64,000 bases of DNA. Source: Cohnella zeiphila (lineage in GTDB: Bacteria; Bacillota; Bacilli; Paenibacillales; Paenibacillaceae). Under the pieces are notes generated by a model. The model did no database searches. It worked only from the letters and a program-made list of their open reading frames with translations, and was not told the DNA's origin. The translations under genes and the position numbers were made by a program. Positions 16,254 through 24,322 of the stretch are shown here, piece after piece. The stretch spans positions 124,001 through 188,000 of the forward strand of contig NZ_JACJVO010000009.1 of NCBI RefSeq assembly GCF_014212055.1. The letters run 5' to 3'. The stretch's first letter is position 1. The number at the start of each line of letters is the position of its first letter.

Positions 16254-18572
16254 ATGTTATCCCTTGTCAAGTTCAAACTCGATTCCTTGTTCGCGCGGAC
16301 TCTTCTTTCCTTTACGATTCTGGTCATGATTATTATCGTAACGACCACGCTCATCTTCTCCAACCTGTACTCCAAGACGTTGTACGGGCAGCTGTCCCGG
16401 GAGCAGGTCAAAGGGCTGGAGACGCTTAGCGAGAACGTGGACAATCTGTTTAAAGAGATCGACCAGATTTATTTGAACCTGGAGATCAATACGGACATCG
16501 ATTTTTTTCTGTCGTCCCGAACGAACGACGACTTGACCAACAATAAAGCCCGGATCCAGATCCGGAACATTCGCCAGATCAATCCTTACATTCATTCGAT
16601 CTTCGTCTACAACTCGGTCATCGGTCAATCTATCGTCGAGGGGGAGCCGGGCTTCGACGCGGCAGGGTTCCTGAAGCACGACGAATCTTTTCGCCGGAGC
16701 GTGAACGACACGAGAGCGATCTATCTGACCCGCCTCGTCAAGACGGATGCGTCGCCTTCGTTCCTGACCGATAAAACGGCAAATTACGTCATCAGCATGG
16801 AATATACGAACCGCAACGTAAGCGGGGAGCAGCAGACGGTCATCATCAACCTGGACGACGACCTGCTCGTCCGGGATTTTCTGTCCAAGTCCGGGGACCA
16901 GCTGCTGTTCGCGGACGAGAACGGGACGCTGATCGCGCACAGCGACGTGACCCGGATCGGATCCAGCGTCAAAAATACGCCTTCCTTCGGCGCCGTGCTG
17001 CGATCGGCCGCCGATTCCGGGGACGTCATCGACGACGAGGCCAGCCATCAATCGCTCGTTACGTTCGTCAAAAACCGGACGACGGGCTGGTATATCCTGA
17101 GCTCCACGCCGTACCGAAGCCTGGTTGCGCCGATCCAGGACAAGAGGAACGGCCTGCTGGCCGTCTGTTTTTCCATTCTTATTTTTTGCCTGATCGCCAC
17201 GTTCCTGATCTCGAAGAAGCTGTACCATCCGGTGCAGCGGCTGACCGAGCTGTTCAAACGCTCCGAATTCCATGCCGGCGGCTCTCCCGTGAGCGACATC
17301 GCGCTGATCAGCCAGGTGTACTCCGAGACGCTGGACCATATGCGCTCGCTGGAGGACCGAAACCGCGACAGCCTGCAGCTGATGCGGGAAAATTGGCTGC
17401 GCCGCTCGCTGGCGGCGGCCGAGACGGACGAGCCGATCGCCGCTTCGGTGACGGAGGAATACAAGCTCCGCATCGATTTCGAACGGTTGCGGCTCTGCGT
17501 GTTCAAGATCGACGGCTACGCGCGGTTGGACAGTCCGAACATGACGTTATACGAATCCGTGCTGTTCAAGAGCGTGACGGAGCTGTTGGGCCAGGAGTTC
17601 CGGTACGAGGCGCTGCGGATGCCCAAGGGGGAGGTCGCCTTGTTCATCAACGAGTCGGAAGGCCCGGAGGACGGTTTCGATCATTTGCGAAGCAAGCTCG
17701 CGGGCGTCAAGGATTCCATCGCCGCGACGCTGGGCATCACGGTCAGCATCGGGATCAGCGATCCGATCGACGGCTGGGGAGAGTGTCCGGAAGCTTACGA
17801 GCAGGCGAACCAGATGCTGCAGCAGCGGTTCGTGCTCGGGTACAACCAGCTGATCTACCGGCAATACGTCGAAGAGCATCTGAGCCGCAGCCTCGACCTG
17901 CCGGCGGATATCGAAGAGAAGCTGGTCGCCGCGATCAAGCGCAACCATCCCGAAGGGTTCGCCGAGGCGCTGAACCGGATGACCGACGTGCTCGGCGGGT
18001 ACGTGTACGCGGACGCGATCCGGGCTTTTTTCCAACTGCTGCTTGCGTGCATTACGCAGATGAACCAGGTGATCAGCGACGAGAACCGGCGGATGGGCAT
18101 GCAGTTCGGAAAGCTGAACCTGATCTTCACCGAGATGGAGACGCTAGGTCAAGCGCGGGATTGGCTTCGCCAGCGGTTCGAGGATTACCGGAGCAGCCTG
18201 GAGAGCCTGAGCCGGCTCAAGGACAACAAGCTGTACCGCAAAATCGAGGAAGCGATGCATTACATTCAGGAGAACTTCGCGGACAGCAGCCTGAGCGTAG
18301 AGTCGCTGGCGGAAACGGCCGGCTATACGCCGAACTACTTTTCGAAGCTGTTCAAGGAAATGACGGGCATCAACTCCGGCGAGTATATCCGCAAGGTCCG
18401 GATGGCCAAGGCAAAGGAGCTGCTCGCCCGCGAGGAGTACAAGGTGAGCGACGTGGCGGAGATGTGCGGCTACGTCAACAGCAGCCACTTCTATTCCGCC
18501 TTCAAAAGAGACGTCGGCATGACGCCGGCGGCGTATCGCGAGTCCACGTTCCCGGAGAAGGGGACTTCTTGA
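16254..18572 (+). CDS. Membrane-bound AraC-family regulator with Cache-like sensor domain
   Basis: A 772-residue regulator. The N-terminal helix (about 14-38) is followed by an extracellular Cache-like region (about 40-300), a second helix (about 302-320), a central cytoplasmic domain, and a C-terminal double AraC helix-turn-helix (about 665-765, with SVESLAETAGYTPNYFSKLFKE). Such YesS-like proteins sense extracellular sugar or polysaccharide fragments and activate the adjacent importer. It lies 108 bp after the binding-protein gene. ATG 16254 follows a GGGGGG site. Confidence 0.87.
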   Translation: MLSLVKFKLDSLFARTLLSFTILVMIIIVTTTLIFSNLYSKTLYGQLSREQVKGLETLSENVDNLFKEIDQIYLNLEINTDIDFFLSSRTNDDLTNNKARIQIRNIRQINPYIHSIFVYNSVIGQSIVEGEPGFDAAGFLKHDESFRRSVNDTRAIYLTRLVKTDASPSFLTDKTANYVISMEYTNRNVSGEQQTVIINLDDDLLVRDFLSKSGDQLLFADENGTLIAHSDVTRIGSSVKNTPSFGAVLRSAADSGDVIDDEASHQSLVTFVKNRTTGWYILSSTPYRSLVAPIQDKRNGLLAVCFSILIFCLIATFLISKKLYHPVQRLTELFKRSEFHAGGSPVSDIALISQVYSETLDHMRSLEDRNRDSLQLMRENWLRRSLAAAETDEPIAASVTEEYKLRIDFERLRLCVFKIDGYARLDSPNMTLYESVLFKSVTELLGQEFRYEALRMPKGEVALFINESEGPEDGFDHLRSKLAGVKDSIAATLGITVSIGISDPIDGWGECPEAYEQANQMLQQRFVLGYNQLIYRQYVEEHLSRSLDLPADIEEKLVAAIKRNHPEGFAEALNRMTDVLGGYVYADAIRAFFQLLLACITQMNQVISDENRRMGMQFGKLNLIFTEMETLGQARDWLRQRFEDYRSSLESLSRLKDNKLYRKIEEAMHYIQENFADSSLSVESLAETAGYTPNYFSKLFKEMTGINSGEYIRKVRMAKAKELLAREEYKVSDVAEMCGYVNSSHFYSAFKRDVGMTPAAYRESTFPEKGTS

Positions 18573-18592
18573 CGGCGGAAGAAGCCGGCGCG

Positions 18593-18696
18593 GGCGCCCC
18601 GCGTAGCGGCACGCCGTGCCGCAAAAGGCGTCCGCGCCGGGCTAGGCGCCTCGCCTAACGGCATGCCGTGCCGCAAAAGGCGCCTGCGCCGGGCCT
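18593..18696. repeat. Two tandem 52-bp GC-rich repeats
   Basis: Units 18593-18644 and 18645-18696 match at 44 of 52 positions. Each begins GGCGCC and contains a small hairpin (CGGCA/TGCCG) and the string GCCGTGCCGCAAAAGGCG. They fill the gap between the convergent AraC regulator and trpS genes and could act as a bidirectional terminator or a REP-like element. Confidence 0.85.
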
Positions 18697-18699
18697 GCC

Positions 18700-19689
18700 T
18701 CAGCCGAAGTAGTCGAGGCTCATCGCTTCCCGCACTTCACGCATCGTCTCCCGGGCGACGCCGCGCGCCCGTTCGGTGCCGGCCGCCAGCATGGCGTCGA
18801 CCTCCTTGGGCTTGGCGGCGTAGCGGGCCCGGCGTTCCCGCATCGGCTCGACAAGAAGATCCAGGTCTTTCGTCAGCCGCTCCTTGCAGGCGGAGCACCC
18901 CATCGTGCCCCGTTCGCAGCCTTCGCGAATCTCGGGGGCCCCTTCGGCGCGGAAGGCGCGATGGTAAGCGTAGATGGGGCAAATATCCGGATGGCCGCGA
19001 TCCCCGAGATGGACGCGGGCCGGATCCGTCGCCGCTCTCTTGATTTTGCGCGCCAGCTCTTCCGACGTGCAGTCGAGCTCGATCGCGTTGCCGAGGCTTT
19101 TGCTCATCTTGGCGCTTCCGTCGGTGCCGATCAGCCTGGGCATGTCGCCGACCATCGGCTTCGGCTCCGCAAGGACGGGCTTATACAGCTCGTTGAACCG
19201 GCGCACGATCTTGCGGGCGAGCTCGAGGTGGGGAAGCTGGTCTTCCCCGACCGGAACGAGCGTCGCTTTGCAGAAGGCGATATCGGCCGCCTGGCTGACC
19301 GGATAGCCGAGGAACCCGTAGGTCATCTCGTCCAGGCCGTCCGCCTTCGATTCCGCTTTGACCGTCGGATTGTGGCGCAGCGTATTGATCGTGACCAGCA
19401 TGGAGAAGAAGACGGTCAGTTCCGCGATCTCCGGAATCATGGATTGGACGAACAAAGTCGCTTTCTCCGGGTCGATGCCGACGGCCAGGTAATCAAGCGC
19501 GATCTCGCGCAGATGCGTGCGGATTACGTCCGGCTTCTCGAAGTGGGTCGTCAGCGCTTGAACGTCCGCCAGCAAAATAAACGTTTCGTACCGATCCTGC
19601 AACGCGACGCGATTCTGCAAGCTGCCGACGTAATGGCCAAGGTGCAGCTTGCCGGTCACGCGATCCCCCGTCAACACTCTTTCGGTCAT
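18700..19689 (-). CDS. trpS: Tryptophanyl-tRNA synthetase
   Basis: A 329-residue class I aminoacyl-tRNA synthetase that charges tRNA-Trp. It has the HIGH-type motif KLHLGHYVGS (14-23) and KMSKS (194-198), and the standard Bacillus-type length. ATG 19689 follows AAAAGGAGG. A T-box leader with a UGG specifier lies upstream, so expression should rise when tRNA-Trp is uncharged. It is convergent with the AraC regulator. Confidence 0.96.
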   Translation of the reverse strand: MTERVLTGDRVTGKLHLGHYVGSLQNRVALQDRYETFILLADVQALTTHFEKPDVIRTHLREIALDYLAVGIDPEKATLFVQSMIPEIAELTVFFSMLVTINTLRHNPTVKAESKADGLDEMTYGFLGYPVSQAADIAFCKATLVPVGEDQLPHLELARKIVRRFNELYKPVLAEPKPMVGDMPRLIGTDGSAKMSKSLGNAIELDCTSEELARKIKRAATDPARVHLGDRGHPDICPIYAYHRAFRAEGAPEIREGCERGTMGCSACKERLTKDLDLLVEPMRERRARYAAKPKEVDAMLAAGTERARGVARETMREVREAMSLDYFG

Positions 19690-19780
19690 GGGAAGTCCTC
19701 CTTTTGATTAAAGAGAATTGGATTGAACTCAAACGGAATCGACGCCATCGCCAGCCATCCTCCATGGCCATCACCCCCTT
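19493..19780 (-). CDS. Possible Trp-containing upstream ORF between T-box and trpS
   Basis: Just after the T-box terminator an AAAGGGGGTG ribosome site precedes ATG, giving MAMEDGWRWRRFRLSS with two Trp codons near the start. The frame does not stop before trpS but runs out of frame into it, ending at 19493. If translated, ribosome behaviour at the Trp codons could affect trpS initiation. The start was placed at the first ATG near 19771. Coding is unproven and only the first ~25 codons look leader-like. Confidence 0.25.
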   Translation of the reverse strand, partial: KGVMAMEDGWRWRRFRLSSIQFSLIKRRTSHDRKSVDGGSRDRQAAPWPLRRQLAESRRVAGSVRNVYFAGGRSSADDPLREAGRNPHASARDRA

Positions 19781-19790
19781 TCGAGAAAAC

Positions 19791-20105
19791 AAAAAAACTC
19801 CGCCCGGATAAGGACGAAGTTGTCGTGGTGCCACCTTAATTCGACCGGTCCGACCCGCGCCGCAGCGTTCGCGGGGAGACGTACCGATCCTTCTTGACGG
19901 TGCGGAGACCGGACAAGACCCGGATCTCGATACCGCTCCCGTGATAACGGCGGGATTTCCCGGCTTCCCCTACTGCGCCGGTCCGGCGGTTCGGGGAAGC
20001 AACTCCAAAGGCCATTCGGACGCGCGGCGGACACCGGTTCGCAGCAACCACCGGCTCTCTGCAAAGTCCGCTTCCGCGCTCCTACTTACCCTTTTTCCTC
20101 GTTGC
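19791..20105 (-). ncRNA. T-box riboswitch, tryptophan-specific, upstream of trpS
   Basis: Read on the minus strand, the T-box core AAGGTGGCACCACG (19824-19837) is followed by a terminator whose 10-bp stem pairs 19812-19821 with 19797-19806 and then seven T. Upstream, a stem I with AGTA and the GAA-TGG-C specifier context is visible. The specifier codon UGG lies at 20012-20014. Uncharged tRNA-Trp should stabilise the antiterminator and permit trpS transcription. Confidence 0.92.
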
Positions 20106-20121
20106 TTGAGATATTGGAGAA

Positions 20122-20151
20122 AGTTTACTACGCCGAAGGCGGCTTCGTCAA
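20122..20151 (-). promoter_or_regulatory. Promoter of the trpS T-box transcript
   Basis: On the minus strand TTGACG (20151-20146) and TAAACT (20127-20122) are 18 bp apart, placed just upstream of the leader. The remaining bases to 20361 hold no gene. They contain only GC-rich hairpins and, presumably, the promoter of the next gene. Confidence 0.6.
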
Positions 20152-20361
20152 TCTTCTTTTCCGCCGCGCGGGTCTTGTCAGCCTTCTTCTTCGGGGGATG
20201 TCCGCGCCAGGCTTGGGCCGCGCCGGAGCAGGCCGCGGGGAGAGGGCTTTCCCCGCCCGCGAACTTGTCTTGCAGTCAAGCTCCATCTCGTCCGAATAAT
20301 TGGTCAAGTTCCTTCATAGACATGAACCATGGAGTAACCATTGTGCAGAGGGGTGGATTTC

Positions 20362-21552
20362 ATGCGTCGTCGGATCCCGTGGATCGCGTCCATCGTCGTG
20401 TTTCTCGTCGCCGTGCTTTCCGGCTGCGGAAGCAAGAACGCGGATTCGGTCGTGGAGGATTTGAACAAGGTGGCAGGCAAACTGGAAAGCTATGAAGGAA
20501 GCGGAACGATGAAGCTGTTTACGGGACAGCAGCCGCTGGAGTACAAAGTGGAAGTGTGGTACCAGAAGCCGAATTTCTATCGCATCGCCCTGACCAACGA
20601 GGATCGCGACATTACGCAGATCGTGCTGCGCAACGACAACGGCGTTTTCGTACTGACTCCCCAGCTGAACAAGAGCTATCGCTTCAAGAGCAACTGGCCG
20701 GAGAATCAAGGGCAAGTGTACCTTTACCAAACGCTGCTGCAGAGCATTACGGTCGACAACTCGCGGCAGTTCACGACCGATAAGGACTCTTACGTCTTCA
20801 ACGTGATGGCGGGCAATTATCAGAACGGCTCGTTCGCAAGGCAGAAGATCTGGCTGTCGAAGTCGGATTACGCGCCGAAGCAGGTGCAAGTGACGGACAC
20901 GAACGAGAACCTGATGGTTCAAGTGAACTTCACGAGCTTCCAATTCGGCAAGAAGTTCGACAAGTCGGCTTTCGACATGCAGCAGAACATGAGCTCGTCG
21001 CCGGGCAGCGGCGCCGCCGGAGGAAGCGCGGGCAGTCCTTCTCCTTCTCCCTCGGCTTCGCCGGCCCCGTCCGCATCCCCGTCTCCGAGCGCGGGCGGCA
21101 AGAACGGAACGGCGTCGGCCGAACCCGGGACGACGGATCCGACGAGCGGAACCGCCGAAGGAGCTTCCGGGCAGACGCCCGCAGTGCCGGCCCAAGGGGG
21201 CGACGACAGCTTCCCGGTCATCGAGCCGGATCCGGATGCGCTGCCGGTCGGGGTGGAGCAGCTCGACGTTCAGGACGACATCGACCTGCAGGATTCTCAC
21301 GGCGTCATGCTCCGTTACGGCGGCACGTACGACTTCACGATCGTGGAATCGAAGCAGAAGGACGTCGAAGAGGCGTTCTCGGAAGGCATCGGGCTCGACC
21401 TCGGCTTTACGCTCGGACTGCTGTCCGGAGACGACGTGCAGACGCTCACCTGGACGTACGACGGCGTCGAATACCGGCTGACCACGTCCGACCTTCCGCA
21501 GGAAGACATGGTCAAAGTCGCCCAGTCGATGGTAACGTCCTCCGGCAAGTAA
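20362..21552 (+). CDS. YdcC-like lipoprotein (LolA-like fold)
   Basis: A 396-residue lipoprotein: signal peptide with lipobox LSGC (Cys22), a beta-rich LolA/DUF4367-like region (about 25-205), a Ser/Pro/Gly/Ala low-complexity linker (about 215-285) and a second compact domain. In Bacillus subtilis ydcC precedes alr-ndoAI-ndoA and is expressed during sporulation, the same order as here. ATG 20362 follows AGAGGGGTGG. The linker is longer than in the Bacillus protein. Biochemical role unknown. Confidence 0.8.
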   Translation: MRRRIPWIASIVVFLVAVLSGCGSKNADSVVEDLNKVAGKLESYEGSGTMKLFTGQQPLEYKVEVWYQKPNFYRIALTNEDRDITQIVLRNDNGVFVLTPQLNKSYRFKSNWPENQGQVYLYQTLLQSITVDNSRQFTTDKDSYVFNVMAGNYQNGSFARQKIWLSKSDYAPKQVQVTDTNENLMVQVNFTSFQFGKKFDKSAFDMQQNMSSSPGSGAAGGSAGSPSPSPSASPAPSASPSPSAGGKNGTASAEPGTTDPTSGTAEGASGQTPAVPAQGGDDSFPVIEPDPDALPVGVEQLDVQDDIDLQDSHGVMLRYGGTYDFTIVESKQKDVEEAFSEGIGLDLGFTLGLLSGDDVQTLTWTYDGVEYRLTTSDLPQEDMVKVAQSMVTSSGK

Positions 21553-21592
21553 CCGAATCTTCCTTCACTTCGCCCTATACGCAGCCTCGAGG

Positions 21593-21620
21593 AAGCCGGT
21601 CGGAAACGACCGGCTTTCTC
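21593..21620 (+). terminator. Terminator after the ydcC-like gene
   Basis: Perfect 10-bp stem AAGCCGGTCG/CGACCGGCTT with a GAAA tetraloop, then a TTTCTCCTT tail. Confidence 0.8.
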
Positions 21621-21650
21621 CTTAATAAAGAATCTATAAGTTCGGAGTCC

Positions 21651-21706
21651 CCGCAAAGTGCCTGAGCAAGCTTCGAAGAAAAGCCCCGCTTTGCGGGGGG
21701 ATCTGA
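21651..21706 (+). repeat. Interspersed repeat, copy A
   Basis: About 55 bp containing GCAAAGTGCCTGAGCAAGC, then TCGAAG and a GCCCCGC/GCGGGG hairpin. It matches copies near 24040 and 24200. Together they flank the alr-ndoAI-ndoA segment. Confidence 0.6.
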
Positions 21707-21826
21707 GTTCGCGGGAGGAAAAGGTTGGCTGCGACGCTTTCGTTGACAGTCCGGCGGCCACCCGGTAACATTACGGTATTGGGTTGAAAGCCGGCTTGGT
21801 CCGGATAAAGTGGGTGACATGAGCTT

Positions 21827-23014
21827 TTGGACAGTTACTATCGGCCGACGGTGGCGGAGATTTCCTTGGACGCGCTCGAACGCAACGTGAAGGCGTTCCG
21901 CGAGGGGATCGCTCCGGGCACGCGTCTGCTTGCTTCCGTGAAGGCGAACGGGTACGGCCACGGAGCCGTGGAGACCGCCCGCGCCGCGATCCGGGCGGGC
22001 GCCGACTATTTGGGCGTCGCGTTCCTGGACGAAGCGCTGGAGCTGCGGAACGCCGGAATCGAAGCGCCGATCCTCGTGCTTGGCGCCACGCCTCCGGAAG
22101 GGTTCCCGTTGGCCAGGCGGCACGGAATTACATTGACTTTATACCGAGACGAACAATTGAACGCAATCGAAACGATGACTTCCCCAGGCCCCAGGCTCAA
22201 GGCGCATGTCAAAATCGACACGGGCATGGGGCGGCTTGGCGTGCGCCCCGGACCGGAAGCCGAGCGGTTCCTCGAAAGGGCCTGCAAGATGGCGGCGCTT
22301 GAAGTCGAAGGCATGTTCACGCATTACGCCAAGGCGGACGAGAGCGACAAGACGCACGCCCGGATGCAGGCGGAGCGATTCGCTTCCGTCGCGGAATACG
22401 TCCGGCGAAACGGACTGCCGCTCCAGGTCGTGCACGCCGGCAACAGCGCGGCGGGGATCGATCTGCCCGAGAATGTCGGCCAGATGCTGCGGCTGGGAAT
22501 CGGAATGTACGGCTTGTACCCGAGCGGAGAGGTTCGGCGGGATCGGATCGCGCTTGAGCCCGTGCTGTCGCTGAAAACGCGGATCGTGCATGTAAAGACG
22601 GTCCCGGCCGGCGAGATCATCAGCTACGGGGGGCGCTATCGGACTGCCCGCCCCGAGAAGATCGGCACGATCCCGATCGGCTACGCGGACGGCTTCAGCC
22701 GGATGCTGACCGGCAAGGCGGAAGCGCTCGTGCGCGGACGGAGAGTGCCGGTGCGGGGAACGATCTGCATGGATCAATGCATGCTCGGGCTTGATGCGGC
22801 CGAAGATATTGGCCCGGGAGAAGTCGAGCCGGGCGAAGAAGCGGTGCTGATCGGGCGGCAGGGCTCCGAAGCCATTACGGCCGAGGAAGTCGCGGATAAG
22901 CTGGGGACGATCAACTACGAGGTCACCTGCATGGTGGCTTCCCGCGTTCCGCGCGTTTACCTACAGAACGGTGAGAAGGTAGCGGTCCGCAACCCATTAT
23001 TTTCAGGGGAATAA
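21827..23014 (+). CDS. alr: Alanine racemase
   Basis: A 395-residue PLP enzyme interconverting L- and D-alanine for peptidoglycan. Lys39 in SVKANGYGHG binds PLP; the C-terminal domain contains the catalytic-Tyr region ISYGGRYR, GTIPIGYADGF, and the substrate-site MDQCM. The only fitting start is TTG 21827; an ATG at 21819 is out of frame. Gene order with ydcC and ndoAI/ndoA matches Bacillus. The 3' end has no clear terminator before the antitoxin gene, 140 bp on. Confidence 0.95.
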   Translation: MDSYYRPTVAEISLDALERNVKAFREGIAPGTRLLASVKANGYGHGAVETARAAIRAGADYLGVAFLDEALELRNAGIEAPILVLGATPPEGFPLARRHGITLTLYRDEQLNAIETMTSPGPRLKAHVKIDTGMGRLGVRPGPEAERFLERACKMAALEVEGMFTHYAKADESDKTHARMQAERFASVAEYVRRNGLPLQVVHAGNSAAGIDLPENVGQMLRLGIGMYGLYPSGEVRRDRIALEPVLSLKTRIVHVKTVPAGEIISYGGRYRTARPEKIGTIPIGYADGFSRMLTGKAEALVRGRRVPVRGTICMDQCMLGLDAAEDIGPGEVEPGEEAVLIGRQGSEAITAEEVADKLGTINYEVTCMVASRVPRVYLQNGEKVAVRNPLFSGE

Positions 23015-23154
23015 CGTCCGAAATTTTCGCGGCGCCAGGCAGGAAACCGCCCGAGCGACCGCGAATGGTAACGGGAGAATCGTATAATTATTCCCGAGGA
23101 CGGCATACTGGAAAATAGGTTGCGGCTTGGCAAATCTTTGGAGGTGCTTGTTTG

Positions 23155-23436
23155 GTGGCCAATATTCACAATACGAAGCGGATTATGATCAGCTTGCCTG
23201 ATCATTTATTGCGGGAAGTCGACTTTGTCGTCGCCAAGGAAAACACGAACCGAAGCGAGATTATCCGGCAGGCGATGAAGCAATATCTTGTCGAGCGGAA
23301 GAAGCGGCTGATTCGCGACTCCATGCAACGCGGCTATTTGGAGATGGCCAAGATCAACCTGAATATGGCATCGGAAGCGTTCCAAGCGGAAGAAGATGCC
23401 GAAAGCACTCTCGGACGCCTTGTAAGCGGGGTGTAG
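23155..23436 (+). CDS. ndoAI: Antitoxin EndoAI (ribbon-helix-helix)
   Basis: A 93-residue CopG/RHH antitoxin: the N-terminal [15 protein letters not shown] strand-helix binds DNA as a dimer and the C-terminal acidic helix ([13 protein letters not shown]) would cover the toxin. GTG 23155 sits 8 bp from GGAGGTG, better spaced than TTG 23152. The stop is 4 bp before the toxin start, a standard toxin-antitoxin pair. A TATAAT-containing promoter near 23083 may drive it independently of alr. Confidence 0.92.
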   Translation: MANIHNTKRIMISLPDHLLREVDFVVAKENTNRSEIIRQAMKQYLVERKKRLIRDSMQRGYLEMAKINLNMASEAFQAEEDAESTLGRLVSGV

Positions 23437-23440
23437 TTCA

Positions 23441-23791
23441 TTGATCGTCAAACGCGGGGATGTATTCTATGCGGATTTGTCGCCGGTCGTCGGCTCCGAG
23501 CAAGGGGGAGTCCGCCCCGTTCTGGTCATCCAGAACGACATCGGCAACCGGTTCAGCCCGACCGTGATCGTGGCCGCCATTACCGCCCAAATCCAGAAGG
23601 CGAAACTCCCGACGCATGTCGAGATCGAAGCGAAGACGCACGGGCTCGATCGCGATTCGGTGGTGCTGCTCGAGCAGATTCGAACCATCGACAAGCAGCG
23701 CTTGACGGACAAGATTACCCACCTGGAAGAAGAAATGATGCGCAAAGTCGACGATGCCCTGCAGATCAGCGTGGGACTTATCGATTTCTGA
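23441..23791 (+). CDS. ndoA: mRNA endoribonuclease toxin EndoA (MazF family)
   Basis: A 116-residue MazF/PemK-family toxin, almost exactly the length and sequence style of Bacillus Endo[21 protein letters not shown] at the N-terminus with the catalytic Arg in [12 protein letters not shown] and the conserved Thr in AITAQ. Family members cut RNA at UACAU-like sites. TTG start at 23441. A strong terminator follows. Inhibited by the EndoAI antitoxin encoded immediately upstream. Confidence 0.95.
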   Translation: MIVKRGDVFYADLSPVVGSEQGGVRPVLVIQNDIGNRFSPTVIVAAITAQIQKAKLPTHVEIEAKTHGLDRDSVVLLEQIRTIDKQRLTDKITHLEEEMMRKVDDALQISVGLIDF

Positions 23792-23797
23792 CCCGAG

Positions 23798-23824
23798 AAG
23801 AAGCCGCGATGCGGCTTCTTTTTT
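23798..23824 (+). terminator. Terminator of the ndoAI-ndoA unit
   Basis: GAAGCCGC/GCGGCTTC 8-bp stem with a 3-base loop, then TTTTTT. Confidence 0.9.
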
Positions 23825-23872
23825 GACAAAAGAAAATATAAAAGCTTCCCAAGTGGCTATTGCAGTCCCCTG

Positions 23873-23992
23873 GCGGGCTGAACGGATGCCGATAGCCGAA
23901 AAAATCGGGATGCCGATAGCCGAAAAAATCGGCTAACGTGGCCTCTGGGCAGACCTTTGGAAGGCCGACTCTCCGTTACGCGTTCAGCCCGC
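23873..23992. other. Structured element with 12-bp inverted arms and a tandem 24-bp repeat
   Basis: GCGGGCTGAACG (23873-23884) pairs perfectly with CGTTCAGCCCGC (23981-23992). The interior starts with two exact copies of a 24-base unit (23885-23932), each holding CCGATAGCCGAAAAAATCGG, which folds on itself, followed by a GGCCT/AGGCC hairpin (23940-23965). The repeat is also readable as MPIAEKIGMPIAEKIG plus stop, without a ribosome site. It may be a structured RNA or a small mobile element. No known class was recognised. Confidence 0.5.
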
Positions 23993-24039
23993 TGCCCGAT
24001 ACGGATACGGCCAGCACATTCGTATATTCTTCCATGGCC

Positions 24040-24092
24040 CGCAAAGTACCTAAGAAAGCCTCGAAGCTAAGCCCCACTTGGGGTTATTTTGT
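24040..24092 (+). repeat. Interspersed repeat, copy B
   Basis: GCAAAGTACCTAAGAAAGC followed by TCGAAG and a GCCCC/GGGGT hairpin then ATTTTG. Very close to copy A, with a shortened hairpin. Confidence 0.6.
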
Positions 24093-24189
24093 TGTTTAGG
24101 AAAAGATGCGATTAAATTTCCTGTGGATAACCGGGGGCTCCTCCAAAAGTAATCGGAATTAACTTCAGAGCATCCCTTCACTTTTGCGG

Positions 24190-24246
24190 GATTTGTTCTA
24201 GAATGAAGCTTTGAAGCCAAGCTCCGCCATGCGGGGCGATTTTGCG
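24190..24246 (+). repeat. Interspersed repeat, copy C
   Basis: GAAGCTTTGAAGCCAAGCTCC followed by GCCATGCGGGGCGATTTTG. It shares the GAAGC box and GCGGGG-ATTTTG end with copies A and B but has diverged at its 5' half. It sits about 75 bp before tex. Confidence 0.5.
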
Positions 24247-24322
24247 CTGCTTGCTTTTCGGACGGGACGGCCTCCATAATAGGACATATTCGAACCGACG
24301 TTGGGGATAGGAGCAGTGAACG

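Noticed and set aside
18593..18696. CRISPR or coding extension of the AraC gene
   Set aside because: There are only two tandem units without spacers, and they lie after the AraC stop codon.
23885..23932. CRISPR-like direct repeats
   Set aside because: The two 24-bp units are directly adjacent with no spacer and only two copies, and no cas genes are near.
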